From assembly GCA_002706985.1 (NCBI GenBank), contig PAKP01000037.1, positions 31,989 through 95,988 on the forward strand: DNA of 64,000 bases. Reading direction: 5' to 3'. This document shows, piece after piece, positions 1-9,553 of this stretch. Origin of the DNA: Sneathiella sp. GTDB taxonomy: Bacteria; Pseudomonadota; Alphaproteobacteria; Sneathiellales; Sneathiellaceae. Made by a program: the position numbers and the translations under genes. Below the pieces are notes generated by a model that was not told the DNA's origin, did no database searches, and saw only the letters and a list, made by a program, of their open reading frames with translations. Numbering within the stretch: the first letter of the stretch is position 1; every line of letters begins with the position of its first letter.

Positions 1-1
1 T

Positions 2-55
2 GGACAGTTACCTGAAAACATTAGCGTAGATTACCGAGTGATGGAGAGGCTGTGA
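2..55 (+). CDS. 3' end of an unidentified upstream gene (partial)
   Basis: One frame is open from the left edge and stops at TGA 53-55, giving a 17-residue tail that ends in VMERL. Its stop overlaps the GTG start of smc by four bases (GTGA), which is typical of translationally coupled genes and is the main reason to believe it. Too little is present to name the protein. A DsbA-like thioredoxin often precedes smc in related bacteria, but nothing here proves that. Confidence 0.35.
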   Translation, partial: GQLPENISVDYRVMERL

Positions 56-3000
56 AGTTTGCACATTTAAGACTGTCCGGGTTTAAATCCTTCGTAGAAC
101 CCACGGAACTCCTTATTAAAGATGGTCTGACAGGCATTGTCGGCCCAAACGGATGCGGCAAATCCAATCTTGTCGAAGCCCTGACGTGGGTGATGGGCGA
201 AACCTCGGCGCGCAATTTGCGCGGCGGCGCCATGGACGACGTGATCTTTGCCGGTACAGCCTCGCGCCCGGCCCGCAATGCAGCGGAAGTCACGCTTGGC
301 CTTGATAATAAAGAGCGGGTTGCCCCTGCTGCCTACAACGATTCGCCGGAATTGGATGTCACGCGCCGTATTCGCCGTGAAACCGGATCGGATTACCGCA
401 TTAACGGCAAAGTCGCACGGGCGCGTGATGTTCAGCTTCTCTTCGCGGACCTCGCAACCGGGGCCCACTCTACTGCCATTGTCAGTCAGGGGCGCGTGGG
501 CGCTCTGATTAACGCCAAACCAAAGGAACGCCGACACCTCTTGGAAGAAGCGGCTGGCATATCCGGATTACATTCCCGCCGTCACGAGGCCGAGCTCCGC
601 CTCAACTCCGCCGAGGCCAACCTAGAACGGGTTGAGGATGTAATCGAGCAGCTTGAGGTCCAGCTTACAAACCTGAAAAGGCAGGCCCGTCAGGCTAATC
701 GCTATCGCAATATTTCCGGCCATATCCGCAAGACTGAAGCCCTGCTGTTATATCGCAAGCACCAGCAAGCGCAGGAAAAAGCGGCAGATGCCCGTCATAA
801 ATATGAACAGGCTGTTATGGCGGTGAACGAGTTGACACGACAGGCCGCCGTCGCCGAGTCGGCCACATTGCGCGCGAATGATGCCCTCAAACCGCTTCGT
901 GATGCGGAGGCTGAGGCCGCGTCCGCGGCGCATCGACTAACCGTCGCACGGGAAAATCTGGATGCGGAGGAAGAGCGGGCAAAACGGACGAAGCAGCAAC
1001 TGGAAGACCGTAAAAGCCAGATTTCAAGTGATATGATCCGCGAGAAAGATCTTGAAAAAGATGCAGCGGAAGCGATTACACGTCTGGAGGCGGAGAAAAC
1101 CGATCTGCAAGAAGAAATAGAGAGTGCAGGGCCAAAGGCGGAAGCAACCCTCGCAAAGGTCAATGAGCTGAATACAGCCCTTCAGGAGTTTCAAAGCGGT
1201 TTTGATGCGAAAACAGAAGCTGTGGCCGCAGAAACTGCGGAGCGGAACAGCCTGAGCCAGCAAATTGAAGCCGCTACTGCACAGCTTGAAAAATTAACGA
1301 AGCGGCTCTCAGACCTGAAAGCAGAACGAGCCTCTTTGAAGGAAAAACTTGGAGAAGGTGTGACTGACGCGCCCTCAGCCCAGCCATTGCAGGAGAAAAT
1401 CGCAGCTCTTAACGCCCTTAACGCGGCGACCGATGAAGCGGAAATGCTTCGGCAATCTGCGGACGGTGCCGAGCGTGAAGCGCGCGAGAAAGTCAAGCTG
1501 GCAGAACGCGACGTAACAGCCCTTGAAGCAGAAGAAAGCGCGTTGATCCGGCTTCTCGAGACCGGAGATGATGGTGAATGGAAGGGCATCATCGAAGCGC
1601 TGACAGTCAGTAAAGGCTATGAAGTAGCGCTTGGCGCGGCGATCGGAGACGAACTTGAAGCACCCGCGGATGAAGCCGCGTCAGCCTACTGGCGCCTGAT
1701 CGATCGCAAAGAGGCCTCGCAGGGATTTCCGGGCGCCCTTCCTACGCTTGATCAGTTTGTCACAGGTCATGAAGCCTTAAAGGCGCGGCTTGCCCAGATC
1801 GCGATTATAGAGGCCAAGGACGGACCGGATTTGCAAGCCAAGCTAAAGCCGGGGCAACGGCTTGTAACCCGGGACGGTAATCTTTGGCGATGGGATGGTT
1901 TTACGCAAAAATCGGGCGCCAAAACGGCAGCCGCCGCCCGGCTGGAACAGCGGAACCGCCTGGAAGAAATTGCCAAAGAACTGGTAAAGAAGCGCGCCAC
2001 GCTCACGAACATGACGAACGATCTGAAATCCTGCACGGATTTGCTGAATGACGGCACGGAAAAACTGAAAACACTGCGCCGTCAACAACGCGAGCAGGAA
2101 CAGGAGCTTTCGAAGCTCCGCGCCGTCCATGCAGAAGAGATTCGTGAAAACGCCGCCAAGCAGTCCCGTTTATCCTCGCTGGAGGAGAGCATCGCCGAGC
2201 AATCCACTGAGCAGGAAGCCCTTGAGAATGATTTGGTGGCAAAGCAGGATGCTCTTGCCAAAATGCGGGATATGGCCGGAAGCCGCAGCGAAATAGAAAC
2301 GCTGAGAGCAGAGCTTCATGAAAAACGGGATGAACTTGCCATCCTCAGAAGCGAATCGGACCGAATGACAAGAGAAGCCGCCGCGCGACGTGACCGGCTG
2401 ACCGCAATCGACAGCGAGGTCATGGGCTGGATCGATCGCAACAAGAATATGGCCGAACATTTTGTCCAGCTTGAAATGCGCTTCAAGGATACTGCGGAAG
2501 AGCTTGCCGAGATCGAGGGCAAACCGGAGGAAATTGCGGCAAAGCGAAATAACCTTATGGATGAAATCGCCCGCGCCGAAGGACGCAGGAATAGCGCCAG
2601 AGACAAACTCGCAGAGGCCGAATCGGTTCTATCGGAATGTGACGCCGCCTTGAAAAAATGTCAGGATGCCCTCGCAACATGCAGGGAAGAGCGGGTGCGT
2701 CATCAATCCGATGTCGAACATATGACGGAAGTACTGAAAAACCTTGCCGAGCAGGTGCGGGAAAAACTCAACTGCACTCCTGATCAGATCAAGTCTGCGG
2801 GCGGAATTGAAGAGGGAGAGGAAATCCCGCCCGTTGAAGACAGTGAACGCAAGCTGGACCGGCTCAAACGCGAACGTGACGGCATGGGACCAGTCAACCT
2901 GCGCGCGGAAATAGAGGCCGAAGAGGTGCGGGAGCAGCTTACAACACTCACGAATGAGCGTGAAGACCTCCACGCGGCCATTGCACGACTGCGGCAGGGC

Positions 3001-3513
3001 ATAGCAGGACTTAACAAGGAAGGCCGGGAAAGATTACTGACTGCCTTTACGAAGGTCGACCAACATTTTCAGGAGTTGTTCAAACAGGTTTTTGGTGGTG
3101 GCCAGGCACATCTGACCCTGACGGAATCTGATGACCCATTGGCCGCTGGCCTGGAAATCATGGCGAGCCCGCCCGGCAAAAAACTTCAGCTCATGTCGCT
3201 GCTCTCCGGCGGCGAGCAGGCATTGACTGCCGTGGCGCTGCTTTTCGCCGTGTTCCTCACCAATCCGGCACCGATATGCGTGTTAGACGAAGTCGATGCG
3301 CCGCTGGACGACGTTAACGTCGAACGGCTGTGTCATCTCCTCGAGAGTATCGCCCGGGATTCCAACACGCGCTTTCTTGTCATAACCCATCATCCCATCA
3401 CCATGGCGCGGATGGACAGACTGTTTGGCGTGACGATGATGGAGCGCGGAATTTCACAGCTTGTCTCCGTCGATCTTGAGAAAGCCAAGGAGATTACAGA
3501 AAGCGCCGCATAA
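52..3513 (+). CDS. smc: Chromosome segregation protein SMC
   Basis: ATPase of the SMC-ScpAB condensin, which compacts and helps segregate the nucleoid. The 1153-residue length is normal for bacterial SMC. The N-terminal head has Walker A GPNGCGKS at about 31-38. Long charged coiled coils (about 160-500 and 640-960) flank a globular hinge near 500-640. The C-terminal head carries the ABC signature LSGGEQ at 1051-1056 and Walker B ending CVLDE at about 1076-1080. The start is GTG with a GGAG at 43-46, and it overlaps the upstream frame by four bases. A 160-bp gap with a promoter separates it from the ATP synthase operon, so the two are probably transcribed separately. Confidence 0.97.
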   Translation: MKFAHLRLSGFKSFVEPTELLIKDGLTGIVGPNGCGKSNLVEALTWVMGETSARNLRGGAMDDVIFAGTASRPARNAAEVTLGLDNKERVAPAAYNDSPELDVTRRIRRETGSDYRINGKVARARDVQLLFADLATGAHSTAIVSQGRVGALINAKPKERRHLLEEAAGISGLHSRRHEAELRLNSAEANLERVEDVIEQLEVQLTNLKRQARQANRYRNISGHIRKTEALLLYRKHQQAQEKAADARHKYEQAVMAVNELTRQAAVAESATLRANDALKPLRDAEAEAASAAHRLTVARENLDAEEERAKRTKQQLEDRKSQISSDMIREKDLEKDAAEAITRLEAEKTDLQEEIESAGPKAEATLAKVNELNTALQEFQSGFDAKTEAVAAETAERNSLSQQIEAATAQLEKLTKRLSDLKAERASLKEKLGEGVTDAPSAQPLQEKIAALNALNAATDEAEMLRQSADGAEREAREKVKLAERDVTALEAEESALIRLLETGDDGEWKGIIEALTVSKGYEVALGAAIGDELEAPADEAASAYWRLIDRKEASQGFPGALPTLDQFVTGHEALKARLAQIAIIEAKDGPDLQAKLKPGQRLVTRDGNLWRWDGFTQKSGAKTAAAARLEQRNRLEEIAKELVKKRATLTNMTNDLKSCTDLLNDGTEKLKTLRRQQREQEQELSKLRAVHAEEIRENAAKQSRLSSLEESIAEQSTEQEALENDLVAKQDALAKMRDMAGSRSEIETLRAELHEKRDELAILRSESDRMTREAAARRDRLTAIDSEVMGWIDRNKNMAEHFVQLEMRFKDTAEELAEIEGKPEEIAAKRNNLMDEIARAEGRRNSARDKLAEAESVLSECDAALKKCQDALATCREERVRHQSDVEHMTEVLKNLAEQVREKLNCTPDQIKSAGGIEEGEEIPPVEDSERKLDRLKRERDGMGPVNLRAEIEAEEVREQLTTLTNEREDLHAAIARLRQGIAGLNKEGRERLLTAFTKVDQHFQELFKQVFGGGQAHLTLTESDDPLAAGLEIMASPPGKKLQLMSLLSGGEQALTAVALLFAVFLTNPAPICVLDEVDAPLDDVNVERLCHLLESIARDSNTRFLVITHHPITMARMDRLFGVTMMERGISQLVSVDLEKAKEITESAA

Positions 3514-3585
3514 GCGCGTTATGGCCTTACAACAACATTGAAATACGGCAATTTAAAAACTGTCGAAAAAGCGGTCCTTAAGGTC

Positions 3586-3614
3586 TTGACACCCAAGGGG
3601 GCAGACCGTATGTT
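3586..3614 (+). promoter_or_regulatory. Predicted sigma70-type promoter of the F0 atp operon
   Basis: TTGACA at 3586-3591 is a perfect -35 hexamer. A 17-bp spacer leads to TATGTT at 3609-3614, which matches the -10 consensus at 4 of 6 positions. It lies in the only sizeable gap before atpI and points into the operon, so a start of transcription near 3621 is expected. This is inferred from sequence only. Confidence 0.6.
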
Positions 3615-3673
3615 TCCCGCGCTTTCTGTAGGGGTGGATGGGCAGCGAATGAGCTACCTGTCAGGAGATGTGA

Positions 3674-3991
3674 ATGAATGAACCTGAACCTCCCTCGGAA
3701 GAAGATTTCAGCGCTCGACTGAAAAAGGCGCAGCAGCAACAGGAACAGGCGTCCTGGCAACGTAGCGACTTGAAGGTAGAGCGAAGCGCAGGCGCGGGCA
3801 AAGCCTGGAGGCTGTCGGTTGAGATGGTCGCCGCGTTATTAGTTTGTGGCTGGTTTGGCTGGTTGCTCGACAAATGGTTGGACACGAAGCCTTGGGTGAT
3901 GCTGGTATTTTTGATTGTTGGCGCAGCCGTTGGTCTATACAACGTCATAAAGGTCGCCAGACGCATGAATAGCGGTGAATTTGAGGAATAG
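3674..3991 (+). CDS. atpI: ATP synthase protein I (AtpI)
   Basis: Small membrane protein of 105 residues, encoded first in F0 operons and thought to help assemble the c-ring or handle Mg2+. The first 40 residues are charged and glutamine-rich (a QQQQ run near 20), followed by two hydrophobic segments at about 47-65 and 72-92 with the GWFGWLLDKWL pattern of the family. AGGAG at 3663-3667 sets the ATG at 3674; a second in-frame-looking ATG four bases later is out of frame. It is 62 bp upstream of atpB in the same operon. The identification rests on position plus the two-helix profile. Confidence 0.88.
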   Translation: MNEPEPPSEEDFSARLKKAQQQQEQASWQRSDLKVERSAGAGKAWRLSVEMVAALLVCGWFGWLLDKWLDTKPWVMLVFLIVGAAVGLYNVIKVARRMNSGEFEE

Positions 3992-4053
3992 ATATCGAGC
4001 TCTTCATGGCGGATATCTTGGGAAAGTTGAAACAGTAGAACGGGAACAGCATC

Positions 4054-4791
4054 GTGGCGGCAGAACATAGCCCTCTTGCGCAATTCGAGATTAAGCGCCT
4101 TGTTGAAATGAACGTTGGCGGCCTTGATGTCTCTTTTACAAACGCCTCTCTTTTCATGGTAATCGCCATTGCTGCGGTAACCTTGTTCCTGACATTGAGC
4201 ATGCGGGGCCGGGCCATGGTGCCTGGACGAATGCAGTCCATGGCCGAGCTCAGCTATGAATTCATCGCCAATATGGTCAAGGACAATGTCGGATCTGAAG
4301 GCCGGAAATACTTCCCCTTCATTTTCACTCTGTTCATGTTCGTGCTGTTCTGTAACCTGCTTGGAATGATCCCCTATACCTTTACGGTAACCAGCCAGAT
4401 TATCGTGACATTTGCACTGGCCGCGGTTGTCTTCATCGGCGTGACGCTGATTGGTATTTTCAAGCACGGGTTCAAGTTTCTGACCTTTTTTGTCCCAAGC
4501 GGCGTTCCGGTTGCCCTGTTGATCATTCTGGTCCCGATCGAGATTATCTCTTATTTTGTCCGCCCCATCAGCCTCTCTGTCCGACTATTTGCCAATATGC
4601 TGGCCGGTCATACACTGTTGAAAGTGTTTGGCGGGTTTGTGGTCGGCCTCGGCCTTTACCTCGGCTGGCTGCCACTTGGGTTTATCGTTGTCCTGACAGG
4701 CTTGGAATTCCTGGTTGCCTTTTTGCAGGCCTATGTGTTTGCCATTCTGTCATGCCTCTATCTTAACGATGCGCTTCACCTGCATCATTGA
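4054..4791 (+). CDS. atpB: F0F1 ATP synthase subunit a
   Basis: Membrane stator subunit that provides the two proton half-channels beside the c-ring. The 245 residues form five to six hydrophobic helices. The essential arginine is R177 in the motif SVRLFANM, equivalent to Arg210 of E. coli. The start is GTG with a weak upstream purine stretch. It belongs to the F0-only operon; the F1 genes are not in this window, as usual for alphaproteobacteria, where F0 and F1 are separate loci. Confidence 0.97.
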   Translation: MAAEHSPLAQFEIKRLVEMNVGGLDVSFTNASLFMVIAIAAVTLFLTLSMRGRAMVPGRMQSMAELSYEFIANMVKDNVGSEGRKYFPFIFTLFMFVLFCNLLGMIPYTFTVTSQIIVTFALAAVVFIGVTLIGIFKHGFKFLTFFVPSGVPVALLIILVPIEIISYFVRPISLSVRLFANMLAGHTLLKVFGGFVVGLGLYLGWLPLGFIVVLTGLEFLVAFLQAYVFAILSCLYLNDALHLHH

Positions 4792-4843
4792 GTTTTCGTT
4801 AATCTTCAACTTTGGTTGTTCTTGATTTAGAAGGAAAAATATT

Positions 4844-5068
4844 ATGGAATTAGAAGCCGCTAAGATGATCGGTGCCGGCCTTGCGACTATCGCACTTGCA
4901 GGTGTGGGTGTAGGTATCGGAAATATCTTCGGATCCTATGTTTCTGGCTCTTTGCGTAACCCTGCTGCAGCTCCGAAAGTTTTCGGTAACGTTCTGCTCG
5001 GCTTTGCCCTGACAGAAGCTGTTGCGCTGTTCGCGCTGGTTATCGCATTCCTGATCCTGTTCGGTTAA
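4844..5068 (+). CDS. atpE: F0F1 ATP synthase subunit c
   Basis: Proteolipid that oligomerises into the rotating c-ring. The 74 residues form a two-helix hairpin: a glycine-rich first helix ([12 protein letters not shown]), the polar loop R38-N39-P40, and a second helix carrying the proton-binding carboxylate E58 in ALTEAVALF. Glutamate, with no second ion-binding polar signature, fits a proton-driven rather than sodium-driven ring. AAGGA lies seven bases before the ATG. Leucine, alanine and glycine codons look optimised, consistent with the high copy number of c. Confidence 0.97.
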   Translation: MELEAAKMIGAGLATIALAGVGVGIGNIFGSYVSGSLRNPAAAPKVFGNVLLGFALTEAVALFALVIAFLILFG

Positions 5069-5118
5069 TCAAACTTTCTCATTGAAAGACTACCGATCGG
5101 TTGGATTAAGGAGCCGGT

Positions 5119-5610
5119 ATGCCGCAACTTAATATTGCAGATTTTCCGCCGCAGCTAATATGGCTCGCAATCACATTTGTCATCTTGTATTTCCTGATGG
5201 CAAAGGTGGCGATACCCGGCATTTCAGATGTTCTGGAAAGCCGGCAGAATCGTATTACGTCGGATCTGGAAGAAGCAAAACGGCTGAGTGAAGACGCGGA
5301 CAAGGCGAAAGCCGACTATGAGGAAGCTCTCTCTCAGGCCCGCTCCAAAGCCCATGGCATCGTTTCCGAGCTAAAGGCTTCCATGGCCAAGGAACAGGAA
5401 GCCAGCAAGGCAGAGCTGGATGCGGAATTGGCCAAGAAAGCCAAAGCTGCCGAGGCAAGCATCCGACAAGCTAAAGAAACAGCGCTTAGCCATGTCCGTG
5501 AAATCGCGGCCGATACCGCTAAGTCCGCTGTAACCAAGCTTGTTGCTCTTGATGTTTCCGACAAGGATGTCGAGACAGCTGTTGCCGCAAGCATGAAGGG
5601 AGACGCCTGA
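5119..5610 (+). CDS. atpF': F0F1 ATP synthase subunit b' (second b-type stator)
   Basis: Peripheral-stalk subunit with one N-terminal membrane helix (about 12-30) followed by a long alanine-, glutamate- and lysine-rich coiled coil to the C-terminus, 163 residues in all. It precedes a second b-type gene, the arrangement in photosynthetic and alphaproteobacterial F0 operons, where b and b' form a heterodimer. AAGGAG at 5108-5113 is a strong ribosome site. Its TGA stop overlaps the next ATG by one base, so b and b' are probably made in equal amounts. Confidence 0.93.
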   Translation: MPQLNIADFPPQLIWLAITFVILYFLMAKVAIPGISDVLESRQNRITSDLEEAKRLSEDADKAKADYEEALSQARSKAHGIVSELKASMAKEQEASKAELDAELAKKAKAAEASIRQAKETALSHVREIAADTAKSAVTKLVALDVSDKDVETAVAASMKGDA

Positions 5611-6095
5611 TGCTACAAGATCCCACATTCTGGGTCGCTATCGCGTTTCTTGGCTTTATTGCCCTCCTTGTCTACTTCAAGGTACCGCCGCTGGTTGCTA
5701 AGCAGCTGGATGCGCGTGCCGACAAGATTCGGAGCGAGTTGGAAGAAGCAAAGAAACTGCGCGAGGATGCGCAGGCTCTTTTTGCAGATTATCAGCGGCG
5801 ACAGCATGATGCCATGCAGACAGCGGAAGATATCGTTGCCAGAGCCAAGGAAGATGCGGAAATTCTGCGGAAGGAAAGCATCAAGGAGCTTGAGGCTAAC
5901 CTTGCGCGCCGTCAGGAACTGGCCGAAATCAAGATTCGACAGGCCGAAGAAAAAGCCGTTGCCGAGGTTCAGGGGATTGCCGTTGATGTCGCAATCGCAG
6001 CGGCAGCCAGGCTGATGCAGGATGGCCTCAAGGGCGATAAGGCTGATGCCCTTATTGATCAATCCATCTCCGGACTTGAAAAACAGCTCAATTAG
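5610..6095 (+). CDS. atpF: F0F1 ATP synthase subunit b
   Basis: Partner of the preceding b' protein in the peripheral stalk. The 161 residues have an N-terminal hydrophobic helix (about 6-25, FWVAIAFLGFIALLVYF) and a charged coiled coil with LDARADKIRSELEEAKKLR typical of the b family. It is the last gene of the F0 operon and is followed 23 bp later by an intrinsic terminator. Confidence 0.94.
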   Translation: MLQDPTFWVAIAFLGFIALLVYFKVPPLVAKQLDARADKIRSELEEAKKLREDAQALFADYQRRQHDAMQTAEDIVARAKEDAEILRKESIKELEANLARRQELAEIKIRQAEEKAVAEVQGIAVDVAIAAAARLMQDGLKGDKADALIDQSISGLEKQLN

Positions 6096-6118
6096 CTGAA
6101 AAGAAACTCAACAATCAA

Positions 6119-6147
6119 AGCCTCGTAGCTTCTACGGGGCTTTTTTT
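6119..6147 (+). terminator. Intrinsic terminator of the atp operon
   Basis: A 10-bp stem (AGCCTCGTAG with CTACGGGGCT, one G-U pair) with a three-base loop is followed by seven T residues at 6141-6147. It lies just past atpF and points with it. Confidence 0.9.
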
Positions 6148-6177
6148 GTGCCCGAACTCCTTTACCACCGTCACAAG

Positions 6178-6206
6178 AAAAAAGCCCCGCCTTTTAAGGC
6201 GAGGCT
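6178..6206 (-). terminator. Intrinsic terminator of the gcv operon
   Basis: On the minus strand an 11-bp stem (6183-6193 with 6196-6206, one mismatch-tolerant pair) has a very tight loop and is followed by a run of six T residues (the A run 6178-6183 on the plus strand). It ends transcription 27 bp beyond gcvPB and faces the atp terminator. Confidence 0.88.
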
Positions 6207-6232
6207 GTAGTATGCAGCAAACGAAGGGAGGC

Positions 6233-7816
6233 TTAGGATGCTGCAGAAAGGGCTGTGCCTTCTTTGTCGGAATTTTCCGGTGCCGTCCAGCGCAATACAG
6301 GGTTTCGGGCGGCACCGGTTTCATCAAGCCGTCGCCGAGGGGCAAAATGCGGTGCGGTAAGAAAATCATCTGCTTCTCCCGCTTTAGCTTTTTCAAGCAG
6401 ATGACTCATGGCGCCAATAAACAGATCGAGCGTCTGGCGCGATTCGCTTTCCGTCGGCTCAATCAGCATCGCTCCATGAACGACAAGCGGAAAATACATG
6501 GTCATCGGATGGTAGCCTTCGTCGATCATCGCCTTTGCGAGATCCAGCGTGGTGACACCTGTTCCTTTAAGGGTGCTGTCATCGAACAAGGCTTCATGCA
6601 TACAAATCCCGGGGAACGGGGAGTGTAGCTTGTCCTGTAGCCCTACCCTGACATAGTTGGCATTCAGAACTGCATCTTCAGCAATTTGCCTCAGGCCGTC
6701 TGCACCGTGGCTCTGCATATAGGCGAGTGCCCGGATAAACATGCCCATCTGACCGTGGAATCCCTTCATTCGGCCAAAGCTTTGCTGCGCAGCGCCTTCC
6801 GTCTGTTCAACCAGATCAAAGCCTTCCTTGCCACGGGTAACGAAGGGAACCGGCGCAAATGGCGCGAGCGCGTCAGACAAGACAACAGGACCTGAACCCG
6901 GCCCACCGCCACCGTGCGGTGTCGAAAAGGTTTTGTGCAGGTTGATATGCATGGCATCGACGCCAAGGTCACCCGGACGCACCCGCCCCAGAATGGCGTT
7001 AAGGTTTGCTCCGTCACAATAGAAATAGCCTCCGGCCTCGTGAACCAGATCGGCAATCTTCTTCACGTCCGTCTCAAACAGGCCGCAGGTATTCGGATTT
7101 GTCAGCATCACCCCGGCAACATCGGGGCCAAGTTTGGCGGCAAAGGCATCGAGATCCATCCGTCCGTCTTTTCGTGCTGGAACCGCTTCTACCTTATAAC
7201 CACACAGGGCGGCAGTGGCAGGATTGGTTCCATGCGCCGACTCCGGCACGAGAATACGCGTACGTGCCTCTCCTCTCGCTTCATGGGCAGCACGAATGGC
7301 CATAACGCCGCAAAGCTCTCCATGAGCGCCTGCGGCAGGAGACATGGCAACTGCCGGCATTCCTGTGATCGTTTTCAGCCAGTGAGCAAGGCTGTCAATA
7401 ATTTCCAGCGCGCCCTGTACCGTGCTGGTCGGCTGCATGGGGTGAAGATCCCCGAGGCCCACAAGCCGGGCAACCTTTTCGTTGATCCGCGGGTTGTGTT
7501 TCATAGTGCAGGATCCAAGCGGGTAAAAGCCTGAATCAATGGCATAGTTCTGTCGGCTTAACCGCACAAAATGCCGAAGCACCTGCGGCTCCGAGAGATC
7601 GGGCATTCCGATCGGATCCTTGCGATCCAATCCGCCAAGTCGGCTTTTGACGGTTTCCGGCTCCGCCATATCCACGCCGATGCGTCCGGGCACCCCCTGT
7701 TCGAAGATAAGAGGGGATTCAAGCTCTAAACCCTTGTTGCCAGTAAATGTCTCCATTTGCGGATCCGTGCTGTCAACAGCTGCGGGCTGGGTCGGGCGAC
7801 CTTTATTATTCAGCAT
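6233..7816 (-). CDS. gcvPB: Glycine dehydrogenase (decarboxylating) subunit 2
   Basis: One half of the split P-protein of the glycine cleavage system. It decarboxylates glycine and transfers the aminomethyl group to lipoylated GcvH. The 527 residues contain the pyridoxal-phosphate lysine K295 in HKTFSTPHGGGGPG, preceded by the CDGANLNAI segment. The split gcvPA/gcvPB form replaces the single ~950-residue P-protein of E. coli. Its start overlaps the stop of gcvPA by one base. It is the last gene of the riboswitch-controlled operon and is followed by a strong terminator. Confidence 0.96.
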   Translation of the reverse strand: MLNNKGRPTQPAAVDSTDPQMETFTGNKGLELESPLIFEQGVPGRIGVDMAEPETVKSRLGGLDRKDPIGMPDLSEPQVLRHFVRLSRQNYAIDSGFYPLGSCTMKHNPRINEKVARLVGLGDLHPMQPTSTVQGALEIIDSLAHWLKTITGMPAVAMSPAAGAHGELCGVMAIRAAHEARGEARTRILVPESAHGTNPATAALCGYKVEAVPARKDGRMDLDAFAAKLGPDVAGVMLTNPNTCGLFETDVKKIADLVHEAGGYFYCDGANLNAILGRVRPGDLGVDAMHINLHKTFSTPHGGGGPGSGPVVLSDALAPFAPVPFVTRGKEGFDLVEQTEGAAQQSFGRMKGFHGQMGMFIRALAYMQSHGADGLRQIAEDAVLNANYVRVGLQDKLHSPFPGICMHEALFDDSTLKGTGVTTLDLAKAMIDEGYHPMTMYFPLVVHGAMLIEPTESESRQTLDLFIGAMSHLLEKAKAGEADDFLTAPHFAPRRRLDETGAARNPVLRWTAPENSDKEGTALSAAS

Positions 7817-9159
7817 CAGAGCACCTCCTTCAACGCCGCGACAAATTGGTCCATATCCGAGAGGGAGCAGGTTTCCGTTGCAGCTACAAGCAGCAGGTCA
7901 GACATATCTGGATTATCCGGGATCAGGCGAGAAACCGGCACACCGCCCAATATGTCTTTTGCCGCCAGTTTCTCCACAATAGATGACGCATCGCCGGAAA
8001 GCCGGACTGTGAATTCATTAAAGAAAGTGTCATTGACGATTTCAATGCCGTCTATCGCCTCAAGCTTTTCTGCCAGCGTGACAGCCTGAGAATGATTAAG
8101 CTTTGCCAGCTTCGCAAATCCAGTCTCGCCCAAAAGGCTCATATGTATTGTAAAGGTCAAGGAGCAGAGCCCCGCATTTGTACAAATATTGCTAGTCGCT
8201 TTTTCGCGCCTGATATGCTGCTCCCGTGTGGAAAGCGTGAGGACAAAACCACGCTTGCCATCCTGATCGACGGTCTGCCCGCAAAGCCGCCCCGGCATCT
8301 GGCGAACAAATTTCTGACGTGTGGCGAGTAAGCCGACATAGGGGCCGCCGAATGATAGCGGCACCCCGATGGACTGGCCTTCTCCCGCAACGATATCCGC
8401 CCCCATGTCGCCCGGCGGGATGATCGCGCCAAGCGAGACGACTTCATTGACAACAACAATCAGAAGGGCACCGGCTTCATGGCATTTATCGGCAAGCGCC
8501 GTAAAATCCTGGACGCGGCCAAAGAAATCAGGATTCTGAACAACGACACAAGCTATGTCTGACCCGATATGTTCATCAAAATCCTCGTTGCCTTCCAATA
8601 CAGGAGGGAGGTTTTTTGTCTCGAATTCTGTAAATTGCAGGGTCGTCCGCGTCACATCCCGATAATGGGGGTGCAAATTACCCGAAACAACTGCCTTCTT
8701 GCGACGGGTTACCCGGCACGCCATCAAGACCGCTTCCGCGCAGGAGGTTGCGCCATCATACATTGACGCGTTTGCGACCTCCATCCCGGTTATCATCGCC
8801 ACCTGGGTCTGGAACTCAAACAGTGCCTGTAGCGTACCCTGACTGATTTCCGGCTGGTACGGCGTATATGACGTCAGAAACTCGGATCGCTGGATTATAT
8901 GATCGGCAACCGAGGGGACATGATGCTGATATGCACCGGCTCCCAAAAAACAGGGTGTCATATATGGAGAAAGGTTCTTCGCAGCAAGAGTGCGAAAATT
9001 CCTTTCAACCGTCATTTCGCTCTCATGCAACGGCAGGTCAAGCAAGCCGTCAAGCCGCGCCTCTTGCGGAATATCCGCGAAGAGGTCATCAACGGACGAG
9101 ACGCCAATCTTTACCAGCATTTCTTGCCGCTCTTCCGCGGTATGGGGCATATATCTCAT
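7816..9159 (-). CDS. gcvPA: Glycine dehydrogenase (decarboxylating) subunit 1
   Basis: The N-terminal half of the split P-protein, 447 residues, which pairs with GcvPB to build the active site. The family pattern is clear: [14 protein letters not shown] near 74, [20 protein letters not shown] near 92-111 and [20 protein letters not shown] core strands. It shares no catalytic lysine, as expected for this half. It overlaps gcvH by four bases and gcvPB by one, so the three are translationally coupled. Confidence 0.96.
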   Translation of the reverse strand: MRYMPHTAEERQEMLVKIGVSSVDDLFADIPQEARLDGLLDLPLHESEMTVERNFRTLAAKNLSPYMTPCFLGAGAYQHHVPSVADHIIQRSEFLTSYTPYQPEISQGTLQALFEFQTQVAMITGMEVANASMYDGATSCAEAVLMACRVTRRKKAVVSGNLHPHYRDVTRTTLQFTEFETKNLPPVLEGNEDFDEHIGSDIACVVVQNPDFFGRVQDFTALADKCHEAGALLIVVVNEVVSLGAIIPPGDMGADIVAGEGQSIGVPLSFGGPYVGLLATRQKFVRQMPGRLCGQTVDQDGKRGFVLTLSTREQHIRREKATSNICTNAGLCSLTFTIHMSLLGETGFAKLAKLNHSQAVTLAEKLEAIDGIEIVNDTFFNEFTVRLSGDASSIVEKLAAKDILGGVPVSRLIPDNPDMSDLLLVAATETCSLSDMDQFVAALKEVL

Positions 9160-9533
9160 TCGTCGAGACCCTCGACGTAGCTCTTGTAGGTCTCTTCATC
9201 CATCAGGTCATCAATCTCGGTACTGTCCGTTACCTTGACTTTTGCGAACCAGCCCCCCTCCAGAGGAGCCTCGTTGACCAGTGTCGGCGATCCATCCAGG
9301 TCTTCATTTACCTCGATCACCTCACCGCTGACAGGAGAGTAGACTTCTGATGCGGCCTTGACGCTCTCGACTACGGCAAGTTCGTCACCTTTCGAAATAT
9401 CCGAGCCTACTTCCGGAACTTCCACATAGACCACGTCTCCCAGCTGTCCCTGGGCATAATCACTGATGCCGATCGTTGCCACATCGTCCTCCAACAGTAC
9501 CCATTCGTGATCTTCCGTATACCTGTATGACAT
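9156..9533 (-). CDS. gcvH: Glycine cleavage system H protein
   Basis: Small lipoyl carrier (125 residues) that shuttles the aminomethyl group between the P, T and L proteins. The lipoylated lysine is K59 in [12 protein letters not shown]. The DHEWV motif near 8-12 and the acidic C-terminus are typical. It lies 20 bp downstream of gcvT and overlaps gcvPA by four bases. The L-protein gene is not here; lpd is usually encoded with 2-oxoacid dehydrogenases. Confidence 0.97.
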   Translation of the reverse strand: MSYRYTEDHEWVLLEDDVATIGISDYAQGQLGDVVYVEVPEVGSDISKGDELAVVESVKAASEVYSPVSGEVIEVNEDLDGSPTLVNEAPLEGGWFAKVKVTDSTEIDDLMDEETYKSYVEGLDE

Positions 9534-9553
9534 TCATTAACTCCGTTAGAAAA

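Noticed and set aside
3661..4467. A 268-codon frame opposite atpI and atpB
   Set aside because: It lies fully antisense to recognised F0 genes and gives a low-complexity histidine-rich product, as expected for a shadow.
5092..5101. Palindrome ACCGATCGGT between atpE and atpF'
   Set aside because: Ten bases is short, and a 10-bp palindrome is likely by chance in a window this size.
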